A DNA stretch of 64,000 bases from Trifolium pratense (taxonomy: Eukaryota; Streptophyta; Magnoliopsida; Fabales; Fabaceae), in assembly GCF_020283565.1 (NCBI RefSeq), contig NC_060065.1:26648409-26712408 (forward strand), given 5' to 3'. Positions 25,370 to 34,916 of this stretch are shown here, one piece after another. A program made the translations under genes and the position numbers. Numbering within the stretch: the first letter of the stretch is position 1; each line of letters opens with the position of its first letter. The notes beneath the pieces were generated by a model. The model ran no database searches, was not told where the DNA came from, and saw only the letters and a program-made list of their open reading frames with translations.

Positions 25370-25531
25370 AGGTTAAATAAGATTTTGGTCCCCTGTAAAA
25401 TAAAATCGAACTTACAGGGACCAAATGTAAAAACAATGATATTTAGAAGGACTATAAAAGTGCGATTTTATTTTACGGGGACTAAAAACAAAATTCTAAA
25501 ATTTTAGAGGGACTAAAAACATACTTAAACC
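25370..25531. mobile_element. Mutator-like MITE, copy C (162 bp)
   Basis: Same position, length and left-arm deletion as the copy A element at 10245-10406, flanked by TTTATAATA (25361-25369 and 25532-25540). The shared deletion shows that A and C descend from the same version of the segment. Confidence 0.75.
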
Positions 25532-26216
25532 TTTATAATATTACATGTTTGATTGGTCCTTTCACCTTTGTCACCACTAAGCAAATTTTCCCTATCCAAA
25601 ACAAATATTTTTCTACAAATTGTGGGAACAACTCTTAATATTTATCTTTGTTACATTCTATAATTCTATTGCTTTTCAGCTATGTATTTGGTGTAGAACC
25701 AACTGAAAAGTGAAGTTCTGTATATTTGTTCTTTTGTCTACAGTCCTCTATATAGCTAATTAAGTGTGTGTAAATATTATGCTCTATTGTTTTGTGGATT
25801 TAAGATTAGAAGTTAAGACATCCAAATACCCATTTTTAATATTTAATCAGTGTATCAGACTATGTAGATGTTTCTTATTACATATGATAAACAAGAGAAT
25901 TGGGACCCATCCAACTTGGATCAGGGAAAATGAAAACTTGGTGAAGGGACTTGTGCAGAGATGTCCTGATTGGACAGAATCTGCAGGCTACAGCTACAAA
26001 GTCAATAGTGCCGGTATGTATTTCAGAGGAGGAGATCCTCTCAAGTGACTTTATTCTCCAATAAAATCCTGTCCATTCATTCTTTTATCACATAATTTTA
26101 ATTATTACTAAAATTGTGAAGGGTGGGGATACACACTGAAATCCCTCCGGTGATAATCCCACGGGAGACAACCCTATCCCGTATTTCAATGTGCATAGTA
26201 ACAGCATGGCTCTAAA

Positions 26217-26878
26217 CAGTGGCGGAGCAAGACGAAAAAACTGGGGTGGGCCGCTATAAATATAAACGGGGTTTGAACCGTAAATATTTGAAATTCATGT
26301 ATGTATTACTATGATTATACTCATAAGGATTAAATAAGTTTTTAGAGTTTTTCAATATACTATATTTCAATTTTAATCTCTTTAAAAAATTTCAAGCAAG
26401 TTTTGGTCTTTCCGAATGTTTTTCATCATGACATTTGTCCTATTTTTAAGTCAATTCATGTGTAAACTTCACATTTATAATTGTAATATTATATGAATCT
26501 TTCTCACAAAAATTTATAATTTTTTAACCAAAAATAGATTAAACATGAATGTTTATACACTAAAACTCTATTTTAAATAAAAAAATTAAGTACTTTTTAA
26601 AACAAAAAGAATATTTTGACAAAATAAATAACACATTTTATAACATTTAATAGGTTATTAAATAATATAACATTAGAAGAGGTGCTTCAAAAAGTAAATT
26701 AAAAGGGACATTTGAACTATTAAGAATAAAAAATAAAAATAGCAGAACAAGTTTAACGGGAGTTTGAACCGCCGCTATCTACTAAAAAACCGCCGCTACA
26801 TAGTGTACTCATGAAAAAAAATAAAAAATTTTGGGGCGGGCCATGGCCCTGCCCAGCCCACATGCAGCTCCGCCCCTG
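26217..26878. mobile_element. hAT-type non-autonomous element, 662 bp
   Basis: Ends CAGTGGCGGAGCAAG and, reversed, CAGGGGCGGAGCTGC, flanked by the near-perfect 8-bp repeat GCTCTAAA/GCTCTAGA (26209-26216, 26879-26886). The AT-rich interior has two GAACCGCCGCTA-like motifs near the right end and no coding potential. The imperfect duplication suggests it is older than the two identical 544-bp hAT copies. Confidence 0.8.
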
Positions 26879-27131
26879 GCTCTAGATTACATGAGTAAGT
26901 AATGGCTATAGGAGTCTAGGACGTGAAATGAAAATTAATCGGAAAATTAAAAATTAATGAAATTTTTTGTTCTGCTTGGAATCGCTGTGGGAGGGGGCGA
27001 ATGCGCGTTTTTTATTTTTTTTTTTAAGTTACAAATTGTAGCTTTGTAATTTTATGTTAAATGCCATTGAAATTTGAGTAAATGACCAAACGCGCTCCCA
27101 AACACTCACTTAGCCTTATGACCCTCATTAT

Positions 27132-27675
27132 CAGGGACGGATCCAGGAATCTATAAAACGGGGGGCCGGAATAATTAAATAATAAATATTAAATAAATCA
27201 TAATCATAATTATAATAGTACTTAAATATATTCAATAAAAAATAAAAAATACATTACATTGTTTATCTAAATTGTACACGATATTGCTCTATATCATAAA
27301 ATTCATCAACAACTGAATCTGTATTAATTAGTTTGAAATTCATTTTCTATCTTGTTTCTCAACCTAATTTTCACAATCTTCATAGCAGAAAATAATCTCT
27401 CACTTATAGCAAACAATCAGAACTAACTTAATCGAATTTCGACTTTAATAGTGTCTAATACATATTATCAAAATATTTTAAAGTAGTAAATTGTTACAAT
27501 TACTATGTTGTGGGTGCATGATTTGCGCCAATCAGTCGTTACTAATCTTTTAACACATCTCTCAAATATTAATTTATGTGTACATATATATCAGGAACAA
27601 GTATATGAAAGAAAAAAAATATGACAAGAGGGGGGGGCCTCAGCCCCTACTTGCCCCCCCTTATGTCCGTCCCTG
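27132..27675 (-). mobile_element. hAT element, 544 bp, copy 2 (identical to 16768)
   Basis: Flanked by a perfect 8-bp duplication CTCATTAT (27124-27131 and 27676-27683). Sequence and length are identical by eye to 16768-17311, including an eight-G run, and it carries the same minus-strand transposase C-terminal fragment. Different target duplications show two independent insertions rather than one duplicated locus. Confidence 0.92.
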
Positions 27676-28135
27676 CTCATTATTACTTTGTTCCATGATT
27701 TTTCTAAGGGATAGGATGTCTTTTGCATTTATAAATATATGCTCAAAGTAATAAATAAAATTTTAAATATGCATGGTGACTACTCAATATATTTGAGATC
27801 TGGTCTGCTTCATGCATAATGAGGTTTCTGCGACTTGATTTTCTATTTGAAAGCTCTAGATTATTATCATAGCCAACGTTTCATTAGTTAATTAAGGTCT
27901 GATGTGTGAATGACCAACATGTTATTGAGACTACATGTTTTGTTTGTGTGTATCAAAGATTTGATGTGCCATATGAATATGGGTTTTATGAATATACAAA
28001 TATTCTGGATAAGTGTGCAGAGATGATGCTTAAATATGAGTTTTATGAATCTTGGTACACGACAGATCGATTTAGTTCGTTGCGTTGAAATTGTGCTTAA
28101 AATAGCTATTGAAATAACAAACTTTTAAATTTGAG

Positions 28136-28367
28136 CATATGGAGGAAGCCAATCAAGAATTAGAAGCATATGGAGGAAGCCAATCAAGCCAAAACAAACG
28201 ACAGATCGATTAAGTTTGTTGTGTTGAAATTGTGTGAAAATGCTACTACTTAAATTAGCCATTGAAATAACAAATGTTGCGTTGAAATTGTGTGAAAATA
28301 CTACTACTTAAAATTCTTCTCTCCATTGACATCAAGAATTAGAAGCATATGGAGGAAGCCAATCAAC
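28136..28367 (+). repeat. Triplicated F-box start region
   Basis: The string GCATATGGAGGAAGCCAATC occurs three times, at 28136, 28167 and 28346, each containing an ATG. TTGTGTGAAAATRCTACTACTTAAA is also repeated around 28235 and 28290. Only the third ATG (28349) opens the F-box frame. Local replication slippage or small tandem duplications explain it. Confidence 0.8.
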
Positions 28368-29505
28368 CCAAAACAGTGGCATGCTCCGATGACTGGTTAA
28401 GTAATCTCTCAGACGAATTGATTTCTCACATTCTTTCTTTTATGTCAACAGAAGAGGCTTATAGAACAAGTGTTCTATCCAAAAGATGGGCATTCATCTG
28501 CACCATGATATTCGACCTTCACTTTAAATTACCAAAACTTTCAGACGACTCCGTGTCATCGAAAGAAACTCAATCTGTATATGCAGCTCTCTTAAGACGC
28601 AACAAAAATATAAGAAAACTCGGTTTTTCTGGTGAGTTTTGCTGTGAACCACATGATGTACACATGTGGATCTCAAAGGCATTAGACCTCAATGTCCAGG
28701 AACTTTACATGGATTTGAGTCTAAAAAATCGAACCTTGTTGCCACTTAGGCTTTCTACGACTAAGTCACTAGTGGTCTTAAAATTGAAGGGCAAAATTTA
28801 ATTAAATCTCAATTCTTCTTCTAAGGTATATTTTCCATCGTTAAAGATTCTTCATCTCACAATGATTCATGTGTTAACTTCTCTCTTTGCTGATCATAAA
28901 GAGTTTGATCTTGATTTTCTATCTGGTTGTCCACGTCTTGAGGAATTTTATATAAGTGACATGTTCAAACTGCCCACAAATATCACTTTACCCTTATTAA
29001 AGAGATTATACCTTGATTTAATTATGCCTAATCCTATGTATTTTATGCCTGAAGTGGCAACAATTAAAATTAATCTCTTGTCACCACTTGACATTCTACA
29101 AATTGTTACACTTCTGCTCGAAAATACGAGTTTTTAAACTTTCTAAACGTTGATCGAGTTAGTCTTCTCATTATAAGGCATCCGGATTCACACAATAATT
29201 TGTATACCATCTTGAAAGGACTTTGTAATGTCAAATCATTGACTCTTAATCCTTAAGTTTCATAATTTTTATTATTTTAGAATGATAGGTTGTTCCACAT
29301 TTTGCTACTCGTATAATTAAGCAAATCACTTCTTTTTATAATTTTGTTTTGCAGTATCTTATTCACAGCATAGAGGACAATCTTGACAACCTAAGTCTTC
29401 TTACTTTTCACAATTTATCATCTTTATCTTTATCCGTTAAAATGTCTGAGAATTACAGATGGAATATGCTTGTTAATTTTGTTCAAAGCGCTCCTAACCT
29501 TTAAG
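28349..29505 (+). pseudogene. F-box/LRR (FBD-type) protein pseudogene
   Basis: Frame 1 from ATG 28349 has a classic N-terminal F-box (residues about 17-52: LSNLSDELISHILSFMSTEE, then SVLSKRW) and leads into leucine-rich repeats (VQELYMDLSL, SLVVLKLKGKI). A TAA at 28799-28801 interrupts the frame, which then continues in phase (FPSLKILHL, LDFLSGCPRLEEFYISD) to about 29119. There a one-base shift moves it to another phase (FLNFLNVDRVSLLIIRHPD) until 29257. A second exon (about 29354-29505, after TTTTGCAG) keeps LDNLSLLTFHNL and FVQSAPNL. The expected donor after exon 1 lacks GT. F-box proteins act as SCF ubiquitin-ligase adaptors; this copy has at least two disabling changes and is incomplete at the 3' end. 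Confidence 0.88.
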
Positions 29506-29560
29506 GATCTTCCCATTAAGGTATGTATGAATTAATTATTGGAAAAAACTTATGTCGCTT

Positions 29561-29617
29561 TAGGTACAGTTTTTTTTTTTTTTTTTTTGGGTAAGATTTA
29601 GGTACAGTTTTGATTGT
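29561..29617 (-). repeat. Minute poly(A) retroposon flanked by a ~14-bp duplication
   Basis: TTTAGGTACAGTTTT occurs before (29560-29575) and after (29602-29617) a T-run of about 17 bases plus GGGTAAGA. On the minus strand this reads TCTTACCC followed by poly(A), flanked by a target duplication: the signature of a severely truncated LINE/SINE-type retroposition. Confidence 0.55.
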
Positions 29618-29679
29618 TCCTCTCGAAAAAAATAGTTTTTATATTTTCTTTAATTTAAAAGAAAATAAAAGATAACTAT

Positions 29680-30088
29680 ATTTTTTTTGAACCAAACAAA
29701 CTTAATTCATATTATCAACTAATAAATGTTCAATACATAAGGGAATAATCTCAAATCTATGGAAAATAGCCCAAACATTGGCCGCCCTAACAAGAGTATG
29801 AGCAACCAAATTCGCTTGTCTCCTAACAAACTTAACCTCAAAGTTTACAGAAGATGACATAAGAAGAATAATGTCGTTAACAATTAAACTAAATTCCGAA
29901 TTGCTCCGTCTTCTCGAATGGATGGCGTCAACCAACAACTTTGAGTCACTTTCAAACTGAACTCGCTCAAATCCACGATGAATAGCCTCTTTCATTGCAT
30001 GTAATAGTGACAATGCTTCGCCTTCCACTATGGAATAAGAAGGCTGCTGCCATTGAGTCAAGCCAGCCACAAAATGCCCATTGGTATC
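29680..30088 (-). pseudogene. LINE 3' part: RNase H domain and poly(A) end
   Basis: On the minus strand, a frame closed by a stop at 29702 encodes the C-terminal RNase H-like domain (RVT_3 type) of an L1-type plant LINE: EGEALSLLHAMKEA, FESDSKLLVDAI, VRRQANLVAHTLVR. A short A-run (complement of 29680-29687) follows the stop and probably marks the LINE 3' end. The frame continues across the Tat-1 insertion into 44324-44812 once one copy of the GTATC duplication is removed, so this is the other half of the LINE at 44324-47570. Confidence 0.85.
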
Positions 30089-31370
30089 TGTTGGATATAA
30101 ATTTGGTATTTATCAATTAAATATAATTGGTGGGTCCAATATTTATTTGAAGGTTATATTGTTAAAATAAAACTTTCAAACGATGCGTCGAAGTTCTAGT
30201 GATGTCGAAACGGAAGAGAGTTTCGAAGGCTTTGGAAGATATGCTTGGGGCTATTTTATCAAGAGCATGTCGAAGTCGCAAAATAAGTCAAAGGGCCAGC
30301 TGGTCCAGGCCCAAAAGAAACAACAACGACCCAATAGAGCATTGGCGCGCACTGAAGAAACGAAGATTGGAAGTGGAGAACGTGGGTCGACGTGGCAAAT
30401 CGAAGAGCGTCCAGATGATCAAGAAGCAGTTACCAGCAGTTTTTCATTCAGAACAGGGGTCACAAATTTTATACAAAAAACTCTCCCTAAAATTCTAAGT
30501 ACTCAGCGATCGAACGAAAGGAATTTCGAGGAGAAAATGTATGTTTTGCAAGGTTGTCAGAACCGGACCGGTCATCGAAACGGCGAGCTCACCGGTTCAA
30601 GGTTCAATTGGTCAGACCGGGTTCAATCGGGGTCGAACCGTTTTTAATTAAATATATATTTTAATTAATATATAAATAAATATATATGAATAATTGCTCA
30701 ATATTTCATAATTTCACACATTAAAAAGATAAAATATCACAAGTCAAAATAAAATAAAATTTATAATTCAAACCAAATGAAAAATAGATGAAAATAAAAA
30801 ACATTTCCTATTCCTACGACGTCGTTGTTTTGTTTTAGATTTTTTAAAAAAAAAAAAATTTTAAAACGACGTCGTTTTGCCTTTTTTTAAAAAAAAAAAA
30901 AAAATCTGCAAAACCGCTTGAACCGCCCGGCCGGTTCGCCGGTTCAACCCGGTTCGACCCCGGTTCACACGTTTTTTTGCCGGTCGGTTTCCTATCCGTT
31001 TTTTGCTCAAAACCGAACCGTTTTCATGACCGGTTCACGGTCCGACCGGTCCGGTTTTGATAACCTTGATGTTTTGTGAACCATCTATTTGTAATTGCTT
31101 TTTCATTCAATGCAATTTACTTTTCAGCAATGTTTCTTTAGTTTTAATTAACTTTTGTTCTTGAAGTTGCTGTTTCGAGGCGTTTCGAAGCAGTTATTTT
31201 TATTATTGTTTGCAAAAGATTTCATTCTTAGATGTTTGTTTTCCTCTTAAACGAACACCCAAACATTTTCTTAAGTAAACCAAACACAAAATTGTTCTGA
31301 GATTTACTAGTTGGTCTCGCGAGTTTAAATACTTAAACTAGCGGTTGTTTACCAAATTTCCACGTAAACA
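30089..31370 (+). repeat. Tat-1 5' LTR (interrupted by a hAT MITE)
   Basis: 1282 bp as it stands; about 754 bp after removing the 520-bp hAT element and its 8-bp duplication, against 773 bp for the 3' LTR. The missing 19 bp (ACTTCGTCTTAGTATTTAT in the 3' LTR, near 43892-43910) include the only TATA-like motif I see in this LTR. Confidence 0.92.
30549..31068. mobile_element. hAT-type MITE in the 5' LTR (520 bp)
   Basis: Ends CAAGGTTGTCAGAACCGGAC and, reversed, CAAGGTTATCAAAACCGGAC, flanked by a perfect 8-bp duplication ATGTTTTG (30541-30548, 31069-31076). The uninterrupted site is seen in the 3' LTR (near 44012). The subterminal regions are packed with CCGGTTC/GAACCGG motifs, and two ACGACGTCGT palindromes lie at 30816 and 30866. 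There is no coding potential. It is the same family as 46369-46894. Confidence 0.9.
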
Positions 31371-31395
31371 AATTGGCACGCCCAGTGGGACTGGT
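31371..31395 (+). other. Tat-1 primer-binding-site region
   Basis: Immediately after the 5' LTR the sequence is AATTGGCACGCCCAGTGGGA. By position this is the minus-strand primer site. I cannot assign the tRNA; it is not the common TGGTATCAGAGC initiator-Met type. Confidence 0.6.
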
Positions 31396-31469
31396 TTTGT
31401 GTTTGTCTAAAATATTTTGTGTATTATGGAATGAGAAACTTGTTTTCTGTTTATAACTTTCGATAGGTT

Positions 31470-33469
31470 ATGGTTAGAACTACTCAAAGATATAACTCTA
31501 GTAAAAATCAAAGTTCTAGTGCAATGAGTAGTGAGGCAAGTTCGAGTGGTGGAATCGATCTATCCACACAGAGTTCGAGCACGTCTAGTCTTGTGAATGT
31601 TCCAATAGTTTCTAGTCCAACAATCTCGAATGTACATGATATCATTCCAACTATGCCAATAACAACTATTGCAATCCCGTCTATGGCTGCCGGTCATGGA
31701 CGTCTAAAATTATCGTCAGGTTTTAATCCCATGTACGGGCCTCCCCCTACTCTTGGCCTTGGGATGCCAGTTTTCGAACCTGACAGGTACACTTCATCAA
31801 GGGTAACCTCCACGCCCTTAACTATTGCGTCTGTGTTGTCCTTAAGGCAGCAAATGGATGATAGTAATCATGAAATGGTTAATCTCTTGACGCAACAAAT
31901 TGGTACTGTGTTTAATCCATTAATTCAAAATACCAATGACAGTTACCAAATGTTAGCATTCCAAATGAGTCGAATTACTGATTTTTTTGGTACACCCCCT
32001 CCACCACCTAGAGTAAATCCTGTTACTCCACAAGTAATATTACCTGCAATGTCTGCAACTCCAGTGTAACAAAGGCCAACTTATGTGGCCAATGAAACAG
32101 TTCCGAACCCAACACCTACACCAATTGTACAAGAGGAGACTTATTACCCTTACGAGGTTAATCAAAATCCTCAGGTAGTAAATCAAAATCCTCCAGTGTT
32201 TAATCTAAATCCTCAAATGGTTCACCAAACCCTCCAGTGGTGATGGTTAGGAGGAACCAAGATGCTGATGAGGTAGTTCGAGAGGTTCAAAATAACAACT
32301 TACTTGGCCAAAATAACTTGACTAACATGGTTGAAACGATTTTGGCCCAAAATGGCCTAAACACAGGGTGTCGAAGGCCAAATTTTGTTTCTGCTTTTAA
32401 TGAATACGTGTTACAAACAGAGTTGCCAAGGGGTTGGAAAGTCCCTAAGTACACTAAGTTTGCTGGGGATACTAGTGAGTCCACTGTAGAACACATTGCT
32501 AGGTACTTAGCTGAATCCGGGAATCTGGCAAATAATGAGAATCTGCGAATGAAGTATTTTCCCAATTCGCTTACCAAAAATGCTTTTACTTGGTTCACAA
32601 CCTTGCCTCCCAATTCGATTCATAGCTGGGCCCAATTGGAAAGAGTCTTCCATGAACAATTCTATATGGGCCAAACCAAGATAAGTCTAAAAGAATTAGC
32701 TAGTGTAAAGAGGAAAAACCAAGAGTCAATTGATGACTATCTAAATAGGTTTCGTTTACTGAAGTCCAGGTGTTTTACCCAAGTGCCTGAACATGAGCTA
32801 GTAGAAATGGCTGCTGGTGGCCTAGACTATTCGATTCGAAAGAAATTGGATACCCAATACCTTCGAGACATGTCGCAGTTAGCTGACAGAGTGAGACAGA
32901 TCGAAATTGGTTTTATTGATTCTTATGATAATGAAATTGATTATGAAATTGATGATGAATACTTGGAATTTGAGGATAGTGATATTAATGTGGCTGAATT
33001 AAAGCAAGGCTGAAATATGCTGATAAGGCAAAGCCTCCAATGAAGGTGGACACAGATCCTCTGCCAACTGCTGATGCCACCTATGTCGAAATGGCTGCTG
33101 GTGGCCTAGACTATTCGATTCGAAAGAAATTGGATACCCAATACCTTCGAGACATGTCGCAGTTAGTTGACAGAGTGAGACAGATCGAAGTTTATGACTG
33201 CAACATGGTTGAAATTGTAGATGCTGCTGCTCAGATCGAGGGTACGTGAAGAAGAATATGAGAAAAGGGTACGTGAAGTGTATCCTAATGCTGAGGAAGA
33301 ACTGGTGGACTTCCTGAATAGGTGCAAACTCAAGAATTCTGAAGTGATGCTTTGCCCTAGGTGCAGTGCTGTGTGTGACAAAGAGGCCACTGCAGGCCTT
33401 CAAAGTGTCGTACCTTATGCTAAAAGTAAGAGGAAATGGCCAAAGACTAAGCCAAATCAAAAAGCTTAG
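31470..33469 (+). pseudogene. Tat-1 gag region (broken)
   Basis: ATG 31470 opens a 199-codon Ser/Thr-rich N-terminal part that hits a TAA at 32067. Coding continues past it and resumes in another phase at about 32237 with the retrotransposon gag capsid domain (FAGDTSESTVEHIARYL, FTWFTTLPPNSIHSWAQLE, FHEQFY, EYLNRF-like DDYLNRFRLL). It stops at 33011. A block of about 105 bases (VEMAAGGLDYSIRKKLD...) occurs at 32803-32908 and again at 33086-33191. A further frame to 33469 has a CPRC...C cysteine cluster and a basic tail. Gag would form the intracellular particle; this copy cannot make a single intact protein. Confidence 0.85.
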
Positions 33470-33616
33470 CCATACAAGGGAGCTAACTGGGGGAAGCCTA
33501 TTACCAAAGGTCTCTCAATTCAGCAAAGGCTAGGCCCCCAAAACACTTTCAAGCCATCTGGAAGAGCACCCATTAACCAGTGGGTAAGTGGGCAGTATGT
33601 AACTTTTAACAGGAGA

Positions 33617-34831
33617 ATGATGGAAAATGGAAGTTCCAGCAATGTGAATGTTAACATTGTTTCTGAGCCTAAGGGTTCGAAAGTGGTGGCTGGAAAAGAA
33701 AAGATGAATGCTGCCACAGAAGCCAATAAGTACTCTTATAGAAACAACTATAAGGGAAAAAATCCTATGACTCGCACTCAGTGGCGAAGGTTTCAAAGGA
33801 AGAAGAAATTGGCAAGTCAGGATGTTGAGGCTGGGGGCAAGACTGTTGTGGCCCAAAAAGCTGAAGTGGCCAAAAGGCCAGTGAAAGAAAGGCTTTCCAT
33901 AGTAGTGGAAGAGCCAATGGCTGAAACTACCAAAGAAGTGGTAGAAGGTGAGGATGACATGGATGATGATGACCTCTTAGATGAGGGATCAGATTTCGAC
34001 ATAATGGTTAATGTTGTGTCTATCTTGCCTTTGGAATATGACGTGCCTACAGAAGTCAATGAGGTGGAAGAGGACTTCGAGGCTCTCGATTTGGCTGACC
34101 ATAAGCCAATGTGTTACTATGTCATGCAGAATGGCTGTGTCGAGGAACAAAAAGCTGTTTTCGAAAAGCCAGATTTGGGAATGCAGAACCACCTGAAAGC
34201 TCTGTTCATCAGAGCAAAAGTGAATGATGTGGGGTTAAACAAGGTCCTAGTTGATGGTGGGGCTGTGGTTAATATTATGCCCCACTTCATGTTGAAGAAA
34301 TTAGGTCTTTATGATACAGACCTTCATTCACACAATGTGGTGTTAGCAAATTACGAGGGTAAAACCGGTCATTCCCTAGGGGCAGTACAATTAGAAGTGT
34401 GTGTTGGAAGCACAGTTCGAAAGACCCTCTTTATGGTCATTGCTGCCAGACCCAATTACAATTTGCTATTGGGAAGGGAATGGATTCATGGTGTTGGGGC
34501 TGTCCCCTCAACCATGCATCAGAGGTTAATTATCTGGAGAGAGGATGGTTTGGTCGAAAATGTAGAGGCAGACCATAGTGCATATGTTTCAGAGACATGC
34601 ACTGTGACCCTCCAGAATTTTGATAAGAACTTAGCTTCAATTGCTCCTTGTGGTGAGCAAGACGCTGCCTTCGATCCAAATGTGGTGGTGTCGAAGAATG
34701 TATATCACTCAGTTAAACTGCATCCAACCCATGGCTTTTGTTGGGAAAGGGAAGACATAGAAAAGCCCTTGTCTGAGGATGCTTACCCACCAGCTTCTGG
34801 ATGGGTCAATTTCAATGAGTATGATGATTAA
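33617..34831 (+). pseudogene. Tat-1 protease region of gag-pol
   Basis: A 404-codon open frame. The first ~90 residues are basic and linker-like; an acidic stretch (EGEDDMDDDDLLDEGSDFD) follows; the retropepsin-like domain is at about 195-300 with VLVDGGAVVNIMP and NYNLLLGREWIH. The catalytic motif reads Asp-Gly-Gly rather than Asp-Ser/Thr-Gly, which may be a lineage variant or a defect. A stop at 34829 and a ~85-base gap separate it from the RT frame, so the polyprotein is interrupted. Confidence 0.82.
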
Positions 34832-34916
34832 GTCCCCAGCATGGGATCGAATTACGGCTTACGCAGCCGAAAATAGAATCAAAATGGCTCTCGAAGCCAT
34901 TAGTTTATAAAGAGAT

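Larger units (their letters stand above)
24078..28090 (+). repeat. Duplicated segment, copy C
   Basis: It begins inside the last array unit (matching 8957 of copy A) and follows A closely through the exon-like blocks and the 162-bp MITE to about 26208. After two hAT insertions it resumes (27690-28090 matches 11225-11975). It is closer to A than to B. At 27906-28088 it contains a 60-codon open stretch (MNDQHVIETTCFVCVYQRF...) that in A is interrupted by about 360 extra bases (11515-11878); whether this is a coding relic is unclear. Confidence 0.75.

Noticed and set aside
30183..30647. 154-codon frame in the Tat-1 5' LTR
   Set aside because: It runs from LTR into the hAT MITE, so it cannot be an ancestral gene; the 3' LTR version is interrupted.
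31371..31395. Assignment of a specific tRNA to the Tat-1 primer site
   Set aside because: The sequence does not match a tRNA 3' end that I can recall with certainty.
33530..33856. Minus-strand 108-codon frame within Tat-1 protease region
   Set aside because: Overlaps the recognisable protease frame and lacks promoter or domain signs, unlike the antisense genes downstream of pol.
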